Shown here in pieces: positions 42,444-50,944 of a DNA stretch of 64,000 bases. Numbering within the stretch: the first letter of the stretch is position 1; every line of letters begins with the position of its first letter. Origin of the DNA: Epilithonimonas tenax DSM 16811 (GTDB taxonomy: Bacteria > Bacteroidota > Bacteroidia > Flavobacteriales > Weeksellaceae). Below the pieces are notes generated by a model, which searched no databases, was not told where the DNA came from, and worked only from the letters and a program-made list of their open reading frames with translations. The DNA lies in contig NZ_AUAA01000013.1 in assembly GCF_000428485.1 (NCBI RefSeq), forward strand, positions 1 through 64,000, in the 5' to 3' direction. A program made the position numbers and the translations under genes.

Positions 42444-43307
42444 TTAAATTTTTAAAGCCTTGAGACTCAGGTCGATATTGCTCGAAGAGTGGGTTAATGC
42501 GCCTGCTGAGATAAAATCTACACCGGTTTTTGCCACCGAATTTAACATATCACGGGTGATTCCGCCAGAAGCTTCTGTTTCTGATGTTCCATTGACGAGT
42601 TTTACGGCTTCGGTCATCATTTCCACTGGCATATTATCAAACATGATTCTGTCAGCACCGGATTTTACGGCTTCCTTTACTTCTTCCAGATTTCTGGTTT
42701 CGACTTCTATCTTAAGTTTCAGTTTGTTTTTTTTGACATAATCTTTTGCCATTTTTACGGCAGTAGTGATGCTTCCATTATAATCTACATGGTTGTCCTT
42801 TAGCATGATCATATCATAAAGTCCGTATCTGTGATTGGTTCCGCCGCCAATTGCAACAGCCCATTTTTCGCAAACCCGGAAATTAGGCGTGGTTTTTCGG
42901 GTGTCGAGAAGTTTTGTTTTGGTTCCTAGTAATCGCGAGTCCCAATCGTGAGTCATCGTGGCAATGCCGCTCATTCGCTGCATGCAATTAAGAACTAATC
43001 TTTCTGTTGATAAAATAGATCTTGCTTTTCCGGTAACGATAAAGGCGATGTCTCCTTTTTTTGCAGATTCTCCATCTTTAATGAAAGTTTCAACCGTAAG
43101 ATTCTTATCAAAAGTTTTGAAGATGATTTCCGCCAATTCCACTCCCGCAAGGATGCAATTTTCTTTAACTAATAAATGTGCTTTCTGCTCCAGATCTTTC
43201 GGGATTGTGGAAAGTGTAGAATGGTCGCCACCTTGGATATCTTCTTCCAAAGCAGTTTGTATGAATTCTTTCAGGATTTTATCGCTTGCGTATTTTGGTC
43301 TTTTCAT
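42444..43307 (-). CDS. nadC: Nicotinate-nucleotide pyrophosphorylase (carboxylating)
   Basis: This 287-residue enzyme converts quinolinate and PRPP to nicotinate mononucleotide in de novo NAD synthesis. Motifs include EEDIQGGDHST near the start, LLDTRKTTPNFRVCEKWAV (about 133-151), GGTNHRYGLYDMIMLKDNH (about 155-173) and IEVETRNLEE. It should be in one pathway with nadB, but a YhcG-type nuclease gene lies between them. nadA is not in the window. Confidence 0.94.
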   Translation of the reverse strand: MKRPKYASDKILKEFIQTALEEDIQGGDHSTLSTIPKDLEQKAHLLVKENCILAGVELAEIIFKTFDKNLTVETFIKDGESAKKGDIAFIVTGKARSILSTERLVLNCMQRMSGIATMTHDWDSRLLGTKTKLLDTRKTTPNFRVCEKWAVAIGGGTNHRYGLYDMIMLKDNHVDYNGSITTAVKMAKDYVKKNKLKLKIEVETRNLEEVKEAVKSGADRIMFDNMPVEMMTEAVKLVNGTSETEASGGITRDMLNSVAKTGVDFISAGALTHSSSNIDLSLKALKI

Positions 43308-43396
43308 TTTGTGTTGCTATTTTTATTAAGTTCATTTTCAATTTCTTCGATGCTTGGCAGGGAAAATTTATAGTTATCGGGTAAAATTTTTCTTAA

Positions 43397-44449
43397 TTAA
43401 TAGGAAGAGATTCCCAAAGGTTTGTGCAAATCTGTCAAAGAATATTCTGCAATGATGTCATCTTTCGTTTTACAAATAATCAATCCAACTGTAGCATTGT
43501 CATTTTCGTCACGCAATTGCTTATCAACAGAGGTTACGTAAAAATTGAGTTTTCCTGCGTGTTCTGGTTCGAACTCTCCCGATTTCAGTTCGATGACAAC
43601 GTATCTTTTTAATTTAATATGATAGAAAAGTAAATCTAAGAAAAAACTTTGGTTCCCGACTTTCATTTCTACCTGTTTTCCAACGAATACAAAACCATTT
43701 CCCAGCTCAATTAAGAATTTCTGAATATGATCAATCAAAGCATTTTCCAGTTCCCGCTCTTTGAAGTTTTCACTTATATTAAGAAAATCAAAAATATAAG
43801 GGTCTTTCAAAGTTTGTTTTACGAGTTCGCTATCGTAGTCAGGAAGGGTTTTAGAAAAATTGGTAATTGCTTTTCCTTGGGATTGGTAGAGGTTTCTAGA
43901 AATCATATTCAAAAGAACCGCTCTGCTCCAACCGTTTTCTATGGTTTTATTAATGTAAAATAACGCTTCTGAGACATTTTTACATTTTGTGAAAATCTGA
44001 ATATGATGACCCCGAGGAATTAAAAAAAGTTTCTGAGGGAATTCGTTACCAACTTGGTGTCGATTTGTGTTATTTTCGATTTTTTCTAATCCTCCACCAA
44101 CTTGGTGGAGATTTGAGTTATCATCAATTTTGAATTCGCCAACAAGTTGTTGGCTTTTTGTAATGTTTTGATTATAAAATAAATAGAATGATTTTATATA
44201 TTTTATATTGGATAATGAAAAGCCTTTTATCTCAGGGAATTCAGTCAGCAGGTCATTACTTAATTGTTTCAGGAATCCCGAACCGTAAGTATTCTCAAAA
44301 CTCCTTTCAGAGATTTCCTTTCCCAAATCCCAATACATCTCTATCAAAGCAGAATTCACCTGAATGGCCGCTTTGATTTGACTCTGCTGGATTTTCTGTT
44401 TCAAATCTGAAATCCAACGGAAGTATTGTTCATTGTTCTCTCTAAGCAT
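43397..44449 (-). CDS. YhcG/DUF1016-type PD-(D/E)XK nuclease domain protein
   Basis: This 350-residue protein has an N-terminal DUF1016 domain (MYWDLGKEISER, YGSGFLKQLSNDL, FSLSNIKYIKSF) and a C-terminal PD-(D/E)XK nuclease core: FFLDLLFYHIKLKRYVVIEL followed by KSGEFEPEHAGKLNFY. The linker at about residues 100-137 contains an internal repeat (QLVGEF, HQVGGG, HQVGNEF) caused by three DNA palindromes. The biological role of YhcG proteins is not settled; they are common in variable regions and suspected of roles in defence or DNA repair. It interrupts the nadB-nadC pair, 7 bases downstream of nadB, which suggests insertion into the operon. Confidence 0.85.
   Translation of the reverse strand: MLRENNEQYFRWISDLKQKIQQSQIKAAIQVNSALIEMYWDLGKEISERSFENTYGSGFLKQLSNDLLTEFPEIKGFSLSNIKYIKSFYLFYNQNITKSQQLVGEFKIDDNSNLHQVGGGLEKIENNTNRHQVGNEFPQKLFLIPRGHHIQIFTKCKNVSEALFYINKTIENGWSRAVLLNMISRNLYQSQGKAITNFSKTLPDYDSELVKQTLKDPYIFDFLNISENFKERELENALIDHIQKFLIELGNGFVFVGKQVEMKVGNQSFFLDLLFYHIKLKRYVVIELKSGEFEPEHAGKLNFYVTSVDKQLRDENDNATVGLIICKTKDDIIAEYSLTDLHKPLGISSY
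44048..44154. repeat. Three short palindromes inside the YhcG-type gene
   Basis: ACCAACTTGGT (44048-44058), TCCACCAACTTGGTGGA (44093-44109) and GCCAACAAGTTGTTGGC (44138-44154) are each perfect palindromes around a single central base. The first two lie in a 48-base direct repeat. They are translated in frame. Confidence 0.75.
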
Positions 44450-44456
44450 ATTTCAA

Positions 44457-46052
44457 TTACTCATTAATCAAAAGCGGTTTCGTAGCCAAGTCCTTATTAT
44501 AAAACGCACCTTTATTCTCTTTCATTTCCAAAGATTGCTTGATAATCAAATAAGACACATTCACAAGATTCCTTAATTCCGAAAGTTGTGGCGAAAGGAT
44601 GGAGTAATTGTAAAGTTCTGTCACAGCTTCGTAGATTTCGCGCTGTTTTTTCTTGGCCAATTCTAATCTTGCATTGCTTCTTACGATGGCAACCAAATCG
44701 CTCATCATCTCCTGAAGTTGCTTTCTGAGGTATGTTACGAGAACCATTTCGTCCATCATTTTCATTCCCTCTTCATTCCATTCCGGAACTGCTTTCAAAT
44801 CATCAAAATTGAAATCATTTTCTTTCAAAAGTTCCACCGTTTTCATCGCCGCGTTGTGACCGAAAACCAAACCTTCTAATAAGGAATTGGATGCCAAACG
44901 ATTCGCGCCATGAAGTCCGGAATTGGTGCATTCTCCCACCGCAAAAAGATTTTTGATAGATGATTGTCCTTCTTTATCAGTATCAATTCCGCCCATTAGG
45001 TAATGACAAGCCGGAACCACGGGAATCAATTCTTTCATTGGATCAATGCCTTCATCCAAACATTTTTGGTAGATATTTGGAAAATGGTGAATGAATTTTT
45101 CTTTATCCATCGCTCGGCAATCCAAACCAACGTAATCGTCTCCAGATATTTTCAATTCATTGTCAATTCCTCTTGCAACGATGTCGCGGGAAGCCAATTC
45201 CTCTCGTTCATCATATTTTTGCATAAAAGGTTTTCCGGATTTCGTTCTCAATTTTGCACCGTCGCCACGAACGGCTTCGGAAATCAAAAACAACATTCCG
45301 TCACGTTTGGAGTACATCGCTGTTGGATGAAATTGATAATACTGCATATTGGAAACCTTGCCGTGTGCTCTGTGAACAAAGGCAATTCCGTCGCCGGTTG
45401 CAATGATTGGATTGGTCGTGTTTTTATAAACGTGGCCCGCGCCTCCGGTTGCAACCAAAGTGATTTTTGCAGTGATTTTTTTTATTTTTTTATTTTTTTC
45501 GTCAAGAACGTAAGCGCCGTAACAGTCCAGGTTTTCTTTATCGAATTTTTTCTCTGGCACGTGGTGTTGCGTAATCAAATCGATGACGTAATGATGCGCC
45601 AACATTTCGATATTCGGGGAGTTGTTGACGGTTTCCAGTAGTGCTCTTTCAATTTCGAAACCAGTGATGTCTTTGTGATGCACGATTCGGTTTTCTGTGT
45701 GTCCACCTTCTCTGCCAAGTGAATACTGGCCTTTTTCCTGATCGAATTTTGCACCCCATTCCACAATTTCATTGAATCTAAGTGGCGCTTCTTCCACAAC
45801 CGTTCTCACGATTTCTGGGTCATTGATGTAATCGCCGGCCCTCAAAGTGTCGTCTATATGTTTTTGAAAATTATCTTTGGAAAAATCCGTGACAACGGCC
45901 AATCCGCCTTGCGCATATTTGGTATTGCTTTCGTCCTCGTTTCCTTTGGTGACGATAATGATCTTTGTTTCTGGCAACTGTTCAGAGATTTTGATGGCAT
46001 AGGAAAGCCCTGAGATTCCGGAACCGATGACGAGAACGTCTGTTTTTATCAT
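44457..46052 (-). CDS. nadB: L-aspartate oxidase
   Basis: This 531-residue FAD enzyme oxidises L-aspartate to iminoaspartate, the first step of de novo NAD synthesis. The FAD dinucleotide-binding motif VLVIGSGISGLSYAI is at 5-19. Family motifs follow: YAQGGLAVVTDF, SLGREGGHTENRIVHHKDIT, NMQYYQFHPTAMY and LHGANRLASNSLLEGLVFG. The length is normal. It is upstream of the nuclease gene and nadC. Confidence 0.94.
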   Translation of the reverse strand: MIKTDVLVIGSGISGLSYAIKISEQLPETKIIIVTKGNEDESNTKYAQGGLAVVTDFSKDNFQKHIDDTLRAGDYINDPEIVRTVVEEAPLRFNEIVEWGAKFDQEKGQYSLGREGGHTENRIVHHKDITGFEIERALLETVNNSPNIEMLAHHYVIDLITQHHVPEKKFDKENLDCYGAYVLDEKNKKIKKITAKITLVATGGAGHVYKNTTNPIIATGDGIAFVHRAHGKVSNMQYYQFHPTAMYSKRDGMLFLISEAVRGDGAKLRTKSGKPFMQKYDEREELASRDIVARGIDNELKISGDDYVGLDCRAMDKEKFIHHFPNIYQKCLDEGIDPMKELIPVVPACHYLMGGIDTDKEGQSSIKNLFAVGECTNSGLHGANRLASNSLLEGLVFGHNAAMKTVELLKENDFNFDDLKAVPEWNEEGMKMMDEMVLVTYLRKQLQEMMSDLVAIVRSNARLELAKKKQREIYEAVTELYNYSILSPQLSELRNLVNVSYLIIKQSLEMKENKGAFYNKDLATKPLLINE

Positions 46053-46104
46053 AAATAAGAATTAATAATCCTCGGTGTAATTGAGGAAATTCAAAAGAAT
46101 AAAG

Positions 46105-46731
46105 TTAAAAGAATTTGATGAACTTATCCGCAGGTTTTCTCACTTTTTTGAAATTCTGAAAACGATCATCTTCCGCTCTGTAGCCCAAGGCCAAAACTAC
46201 GGCAATTTTTTCACTGGCTTTATCTATTTGCAAAACGTCTTCAATGATTTCTGGTCTAAAGCCTTCCATTGGGCAAGTGTCAATATTTTCCTGGGCGGCA
46301 GCCATTATTAAGGAACCAAGAACAATGTAGCTCTGTTTTTCTGACCAACTTTCCAGCTCTTTCTGGGTTTGAGTTTCCAGAAGCGAATTGATATTATTCC
46401 GAAAAGAAGAAAGCTGTTCCAGAGTGACGCCGCGTTCATTAATGATATGACTGAAATAATTATCAACATATTCCTTATTTATATGAGTCTTAGAAACCAA
46501 CGCAATCAGATGCGAACAAGTGGATATTTGCGAAGAATTATAGAATCCTGGGACTAGTTTCTGAATCGTTTCCGGATTTTCGACCACCAAAAGATGATAA
46601 GGCTGTAGTCCCAAAGCGCTTACAGATAGCCGTCCAGCTTCCAGTATAGGGTGGAGTTTTTCTGAAGGGATTTTTTTCCCATCAAATTTTTTTACAGAAT
46701 ACCGCCAGTTAAGAGCTTTCAAATAAGTCAT
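46105..46731 (-). CDS. NAD(P)H-dependent nitroreductase family protein
   Basis: This 208-residue FMN oxidoreductase has the fold signature RYSVKKFDGKKIPSEKLHPI (about 10-29), AGRLSVSALGLQPYHLLVVE and QENIDTCPMEGF, with the FMN-contact loop at the C-terminus (VVLALGYRAEDD). It resembles NfsB/YdgI-type enzymes that reduce quinones or nitro compounds. The physiological substrate is unknown. It lies 52 bases upstream of nadB and is possibly co-transcribed. Confidence 0.88.
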   Translation of the reverse strand: MTYLKALNWRYSVKKFDGKKIPSEKLHPILEAGRLSVSALGLQPYHLLVVENPETIQKLVPGFYNSSQISTCSHLIALVSKTHINKEYVDNYFSHIINERGVTLEQLSSFRNNINSLLETQTQKELESWSEKQSYIVLGSLIMAAAQENIDTCPMEGFRPEIIEDVLQIDKASEKIAVVLALGYRAEDDRFQNFKKVRKPADKFIKFF

Positions 46732-47012
46732 AGGTAGAAATTAATGTTTTTAATAGTCATACGCGATGACTTTATATCCAACGGTATTTTCGTTTTTAAA
46801 GTACCATGATTTCCTATAACAAATATAAGAAATTGAATTTTGCTTTAGAATGATTTTAAATAATCAAGGTTTTGAAACGTATTTTTTTAAACCTCTCAAA
46901 GAAAAGCCCTTATGGTAAAGGATTTTTTAATAATTCTATTTAATTGATTTCAAATCAAATCATTAGCCAAGAATGCTTTGAAACCAAAAAGTTATAAACA
47001 TTAAGTACAATT
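46732..47012. other. Upstream intergenic region of the dcw cluster
   Basis: The region between the nitroreductase gene and the MraZ operator has a perfect inverted repeat AGTCAT-N5-ATGACT (46755-46771), near the divergent nitroreductase start and possibly an operator for it. The rest is AT-rich with no gene or strong hairpin seen. Confidence 0.4.
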
Positions 47013-47056
47013 GTGGGAGAAAGTGGTAAAATGTGGTAGAAATTTATATAAATTTG
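47013..47056 (+). promoter_or_regulatory. mraZ promoter with three MraZ boxes
   Basis: Three direct repeats GTGGG, GTGGT and GTGGT begin at 47013, 47023 and 47033, exactly 10 bases apart. A -7 element TAAATTTG lies at 47049-47056. MraZ of other bacteria binds three or more TGGGN-type direct repeats with this spacing upstream of its own gene. The boxes cover the -33 region here, fitting autorepression of the dcw cluster. Confidence 0.75.
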
Positions 47057-47062
47057 CTCCAA

Positions 47063-47539
47063 ATGAAAAACTTCATTGGAACATACGAGTGCAGAATAGA
47101 TGACAAAGGGCGCATCAAACTGCCTGCTTCGCTTACGAAGCAGATGGAACATTTTGCAGATCAGCCATTTATCATCAAGCGTTCGGTGTTCCAAAAGTGT
47201 CTGGAGGTTTATCCAATGGCACCGTGGGACAGATTGATGGCAAAAATCAATGCACTCAACCGTTTTGTGAAGAAAAATGCGGATTTCATCAGGATGTTTA
47301 CTGCGGGAGTGAAAACCGTGGAGATGGATAGTGTCGGCCGTTTGCAGATCAGCAAAGATCTAACGCAATTTGCTAATCTCAACAAAGAAATCGTTATCAC
47401 AAGTGCTGGCGAATTGTTTGAGATTTGGGACAAAGAATCTTATGAACAGGTCATTGCGGTAAGTGAAATTGATTTTGCAAACCTTGCAGAAGACGTCATG
47501 GGGAATTTGGAATCTGAGGGTTCTAAAAACCAAGAATAA
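47063..47539 (+). CDS. mraZ: Transcriptional regulator MraZ
   Basis: This 158-residue protein is the first gene of the dcw cluster and has two AbrB-like MraZ domains. The first reads IGTYECRIDDKGRIKLPASL (about 4-23) and the second VKTVEMDSVGRLQISKDL (about 82-99); each has the DxxGR motif that contacts DNA. It represses its own operon by binding the boxes upstream. The ATG at 47063 fits the family start; the frame extends to a GTG at 47033 that lies inside the operator. The predicted transcription start is within a few bases of the ATG, so the mRNA may be leaderless. Confidence 0.93.
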   Translation: MKNFIGTYECRIDDKGRIKLPASLTKQMEHFADQPFIIKRSVFQKCLEVYPMAPWDRLMAKINALNRFVKKNADFIRMFTAGVKTVEMDSVGRLQISKDLTQFANLNKEIVITSAGELFEIWDKESYEQVIAVSEIDFANLAEDVMGNLESEGSKNQE

Positions 47540-47604
47540 AGAACCAAAATAAGAGCCGTCAAAATATCATTTATCACTCATTATTTATCAATTTAAAAAA
47601 AAAT

Positions 47605-48498
47605 ATGTATCATAATCCTGTCTTGCTGAAACAAAGTGTAGATGGTCTGGTAACCGATCCGGACGGAATCTATGTGGACTGCACTTTCGGGGGTGGAGGA
47701 CATTCCAAAGAAATCCTGAGCAGACTTTCTGAGAAAGGAAAGTTGTATGCTTTCGATCAGGATCTTGATGCCTTGAAGAATACGATTGACGATCCAAGAT
47801 TTACTTTGATCAACCAGAATTTTAGGTTTTTAGAGAATTCATTGCTTGCTTACGGCGTGACTGGAGTAGATGGGGTTTTGGCAGATTTAGGCGTTTCTTC
47901 TCATCAGTTTGATGAGGCAGAACGTGGTTTTTCTATCAGAAGCAATGCACCGCTTGATATGAGAATGAATGTGATGCAAGGTCTTGATGCCAAGAAAGTC
48001 ATCAATGAATATGAGGAGGAAGATCTCGCCAATGTATTGTACAATTACGGAGAGCTGAGAGAGTCCAGAAAGTTGGCTAGAGAGATTGTTCATCACAGAA
48101 AGATCAAAAAGATCAATACAACAGATGAGCTGAAAGCGCTTTTCAGTTATATCCCGGCTTTCAAACAGAATAAATTCTTTGCGCAGATTTTTCAGGCAAT
48201 CAGAATTGAGGTGAATCAGGAATTGGAGGTTTTGAAAGAATTATTAGTGCAGTCTTACAAAGTTTTGAAACCCGAAGGCAGATTGGTAGTGATTTCTTAC
48301 CATTCTCTGGAAGACAGATTGGTAAAAAGATTTTTGAAAAACGGAATGTTTGAAGGTGAACCGCCGAGAGATATTTACGGGAATTACAAAAAAACCTTTG
48401 AATTATTAAAGACGAAAGCGATCATCCCGGATGACAAAGAAATAGAAGAAAACTCACGCGCCAGAAGCGCAAAAATGAGAATAGGAACGAAGATATAA
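47605..48498 (+). CDS. rsmH: 16S rRNA (cytosine-1402-N4)-methyltransferase RsmH
   Basis: This 297-residue SAM-dependent enzyme methylates C1402 of 16S rRNA. Characteristic blocks are YHNPVLLKQSVDGL at the start, YVDCTFGGGGHSKEILSRL (about 25-43) for SAM binding, GVLADLGVSSHQFD and VISYHSLEDRLVKRFLK. The length is typical. Its place after mraZ is conserved in dcw clusters. The 65-base gap in front holds a half copy of the TGATAATTGATGA repeat. Confidence 0.95.
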   Translation: MYHNPVLLKQSVDGLVTDPDGIYVDCTFGGGGHSKEILSRLSEKGKLYAFDQDLDALKNTIDDPRFTLINQNFRFLENSLLAYGVTGVDGVLADLGVSSHQFDEAERGFSIRSNAPLDMRMNVMQGLDAKKVINEYEEEDLANVLYNYGELRESRKLAREIVHHRKIKKINTTDELKALFSYIPAFKQNKFFAQIFQAIRIEVNQELEVLKELLVQSYKVLKPEGRLVVISYHSLEDRLVKRFLKNGMFEGEPPRDIYGNYKKTFELLKTKAIIPDDKEIEENSRARSAKMRIGTKI

Positions 48499-48572
48499 AT
48501 GATAAATGATAATTGATGAGCGATTAAAAGTCATCCCATTATCATTTGTCAATCATCATTTATCAATTATAA
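48496..48572. repeat. Palindromic AT-rich repeat between rsmH and ftsL
   Basis: The arms ATAAATGATAAATGATAATT and AATCATCATTTATCAATTAT face each other. This is the same repeat type as at 11164 and 62359. Confidence 0.6.
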
Positions 48573-48576
48573 TATT

Positions 48577-48939
48577 GTGGCAAAATTAACTCAAAACAAG
48601 CAGAAGAGACTCACTTTTATGGACATCATAAAGGGGAATTTTCTTAACCGTGATGAGGTAAGAGCACATTACAAATATTTCCTCTTCATCTTCGGATTGC
48701 TGTTGGTAATGATTTATACCAATCACCACGTAAATACCAAGATAGAAACGGTCAACAAGCTGAAAGAAGAAACAGAAGAGTACAAATCCAGAAATGCTTA
48801 CGCACAAAGCAGACTGATAAAAATAAGAATGGAGTCCGAGTTGGGGAAAGAAATGGTTCAGGATTCTCTGGTCAGTTTGGACAGTCATCCACTCAAATTA
48901 TTGATAAAACTAGACAGTACAAATGAGAAGTCAGAATAA
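48577..48939 (+). CDS. ftsL: FtsL-like cell division protein
   Basis: This 120-residue bitopic membrane protein has a cytoplasmic N-terminus (~1-32), one membrane segment (YKYFLFIFGLLLVMIYTN at about 33-50) and a periplasmic coiled coil (about 55-100). The size, topology and position between rsmH and ftsI identify it as FtsL, whose sequence is poorly conserved. It should bind FtsQ and FtsI at the septum. The start is GTG at 48577. The 3' end overlaps ftsI by 17 bases. Confidence 0.82.
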   Translation: MAKLTQNKQKRLTFMDIIKGNFLNRDEVRAHYKYFLFIFGLLLVMIYTNHHVNTKIETVNKLKEETEEYKSRNAYAQSRLIKIRMESELGKEMVQDSLVSLDSHPLKLLIKLDSTNEKSE

Positions 48940-50917
48940 CGATTACGAAAAGAAACGGTCCAACGCACTCAAGTGGGGCTACCTTTTTGTGTTGGGTGCC
49001 TTTGTTTTGTTTGTGATCTTTTTAACGAGAATTTTAATTCTTCAAAACACCAATGTTCAGGAGTTTGAGGACAATTATATCAGTAAGAACTACCGTGAAG
49101 CGACTTTGAAAGCTGCCCGCGGAAATCTGTATGCGTCAGACGGCTCTATCTTGGCGACGACGGTGATGCGTTATGACGTTTATCTGGATTTCAAATCAAT
49201 GAGAGACACCATTTATTCTAATAATGTCACAGCATTAACGGATTCTCTCAGTAAAATGTTTGACAAGCCGAGAAGCTATTTCCGCGCAAAGTTGGACGCT
49301 CAGAATAAAAAAAATAATCAATATTACCTTTTGGCAAAAGGGCTCGACTTTGATGAATATGACAGGATCAGAAACTTTCCGATTTTTATTAAAGGTAAGA
49401 ATAAGGGCGGTTTCATCGTAGAAAGAAATTTCCACAGAGAACTTGCAACAGTACAGATTGGTGCGGGAACCATCGGCGCAGATAACGGCGAGTCAAAATC
49501 CGGACTGGAAGGCGCTTTCAGCAAATTCTTAACAGGAATTGATGGGAAAAGATTGGAGCAAAGAATCAATTCATCTCAATGGAAACCCATTGATTACTGG
49601 AAAGTTCAAGAACCTGTTGATGGTCAGGATGTTTACACGACTTTGGATCTTAGAATTCAGGATATCGCACACACCGCTTTGGAAAATCAGCTGATCAAAT
49701 TTGATGCAGACCACGGAAGTGTCGTAGTGATGGAAGTTGCTACCGGAAAGGTAAAAGCGATGGTCAACCTCAGAAGAACAGAACCAGGAATTTATGCAGA
49801 TGCTTACAACTACACCGTAAAAGATGCCCAGGAACCAGGATCAACCTTCAAAACGGTTTCGCTTTTAGCGGCAATGGATGATGGCTTTATTGATGAAAAT
49901 ACAAAAGTCAACATTGGCAACGGCGTCTGGAATTACGCAGGACAAAGGATCACAGATGGTCACGGCGGCGGAACTTATGATGTAAGTGATGTTTTGGCAA
50001 AATCAAGTAACGTAGGTGCGGCTAAATTAGTAACAACACATTACGCCGACAAACCGGAAGTTTTTATCGATCATTTGAAAAGGTGGAAAATGTTTGATAA
50101 GATGCAGATAGAATTACCAGGCATTGCAAAACCATCCATCCAGACACCACAAAGTAAAAGATGGAACAAAGCTACCTTGGCATCGCTGTCTTATGGCTAT
50201 TCTTCTAGTTTTCCATTGTTGCAGCTGGTGACTTTTTATAACGGCATTGCCAACAAAGGTAAAATGGTAAAACCTCTTTTCATTGATAAAATAATGAAAG
50301 ACGGGAACGTCTTGTATGAGGCAAAACCGGACGTAATGGTGAAAAAAATGGCGTCTGACAAAGCGATACAAATGATGACCAGCGCCTTGACCAAAGCGGT
50401 TGAGAAAGGAACAGCAAAAAGTATCTATACACCGAATCTGAAAATAGCAGGAAAAACAGGAACAGCAAGAATTTTATACTGGCTGCCAGGACCAATGCGC
50501 TATCAGGCTTCTTTCGCAGGATTCTATCCTGCAGATAATCCGAAATACACGTGCTTCGTTGTGGTAAATCAGCCAGACACGTCAAAGGGATTTTATGGAG
50601 GTTCGGTTTCAGCACCGGTTTTCAAAGAGATTGCGGGAAAAACGTTCCTGAAAACACCGTTGAATGTCGAAAAAGAAATGCTGGTGGAGCACAAAGTCAA
50701 CCTCAACAAAATGGTGGAACCGAATGTGAAGCTGAATGTCAGGAAAGACTCGATGCCAAATGTGGTAGGGATGATTGGTAAAAATATTATTCCGCAATTG
50801 GAAAATATGGGTTACAGAGTAGATTACAAAGGTGTGGGTAAAATCAAAGGGCAGTTTCCTGCGCAAGGTGCTTACATTGGCAAGAATCAGAGAATATATC
50901 TGGAACTTCAGAATTAA
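48923..50917 (+). CDS. ftsI: Septal penicillin-binding protein FtsI with PASTA domain
   Basis: This 664-residue membrane-anchored transpeptidase cross-links septal peptidoglycan. One membrane segment (about 14-35) precedes a pedestal domain and the catalytic domain with SxxK STFK (Ser307, Lys310), SSN (361-363) and KTGT (511-514). A single PASTA domain closes the protein (about 605-664). It acts with FtsW, encoded downstream. It overlaps ftsL by 17 bases. Confidence 0.95.
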   Translation: MRSQNNDYEKKRSNALKWGYLFVLGAFVLFVIFLTRILILQNTNVQEFEDNYISKNYREATLKAARGNLYASDGSILATTVMRYDVYLDFKSMRDTIYSNNVTALTDSLSKMFDKPRSYFRAKLDAQNKKNNQYYLLAKGLDFDEYDRIRNFPIFIKGKNKGGFIVERNFHRELATVQIGAGTIGADNGESKSGLEGAFSKFLTGIDGKRLEQRINSSQWKPIDYWKVQEPVDGQDVYTTLDLRIQDIAHTALENQLIKFDADHGSVVVMEVATGKVKAMVNLRRTEPGIYADAYNYTVKDAQEPGSTFKTVSLLAAMDDGFIDENTKVNIGNGVWNYAGQRITDGHGGGTYDVSDVLAKSSNVGAAKLVTTHYADKPEVFIDHLKRWKMFDKMQIELPGIAKPSIQTPQSKRWNKATLASLSYGYSSSFPLLQLVTFYNGIANKGKMVKPLFIDKIMKDGNVLYEAKPDVMVKKMASDKAIQMMTSALTKAVEKGTAKSIYTPNLKIAGKTGTARILYWLPGPMRYQASFAGFYPADNPKYTCFVVVNQPDTSKGFYGGSVSAPVFKEIAGKTFLKTPLNVEKEMLVEHKVNLNKMVEPNVKLNVRKDSMPNVVGMIGKNIIPQLENMGYRVDYKGVGKIKGQFPAQGAYIGKNQRIYLELQN

Positions 50918-50944
50918 ATAATGAGAGCGAAAGCTTATTGAGAT

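Noticed and set aside
45003-45641. 212-codon frame on the plus strand
   Set aside because: It lies fully antisense to nadB, which has all FAD and catalytic motifs.
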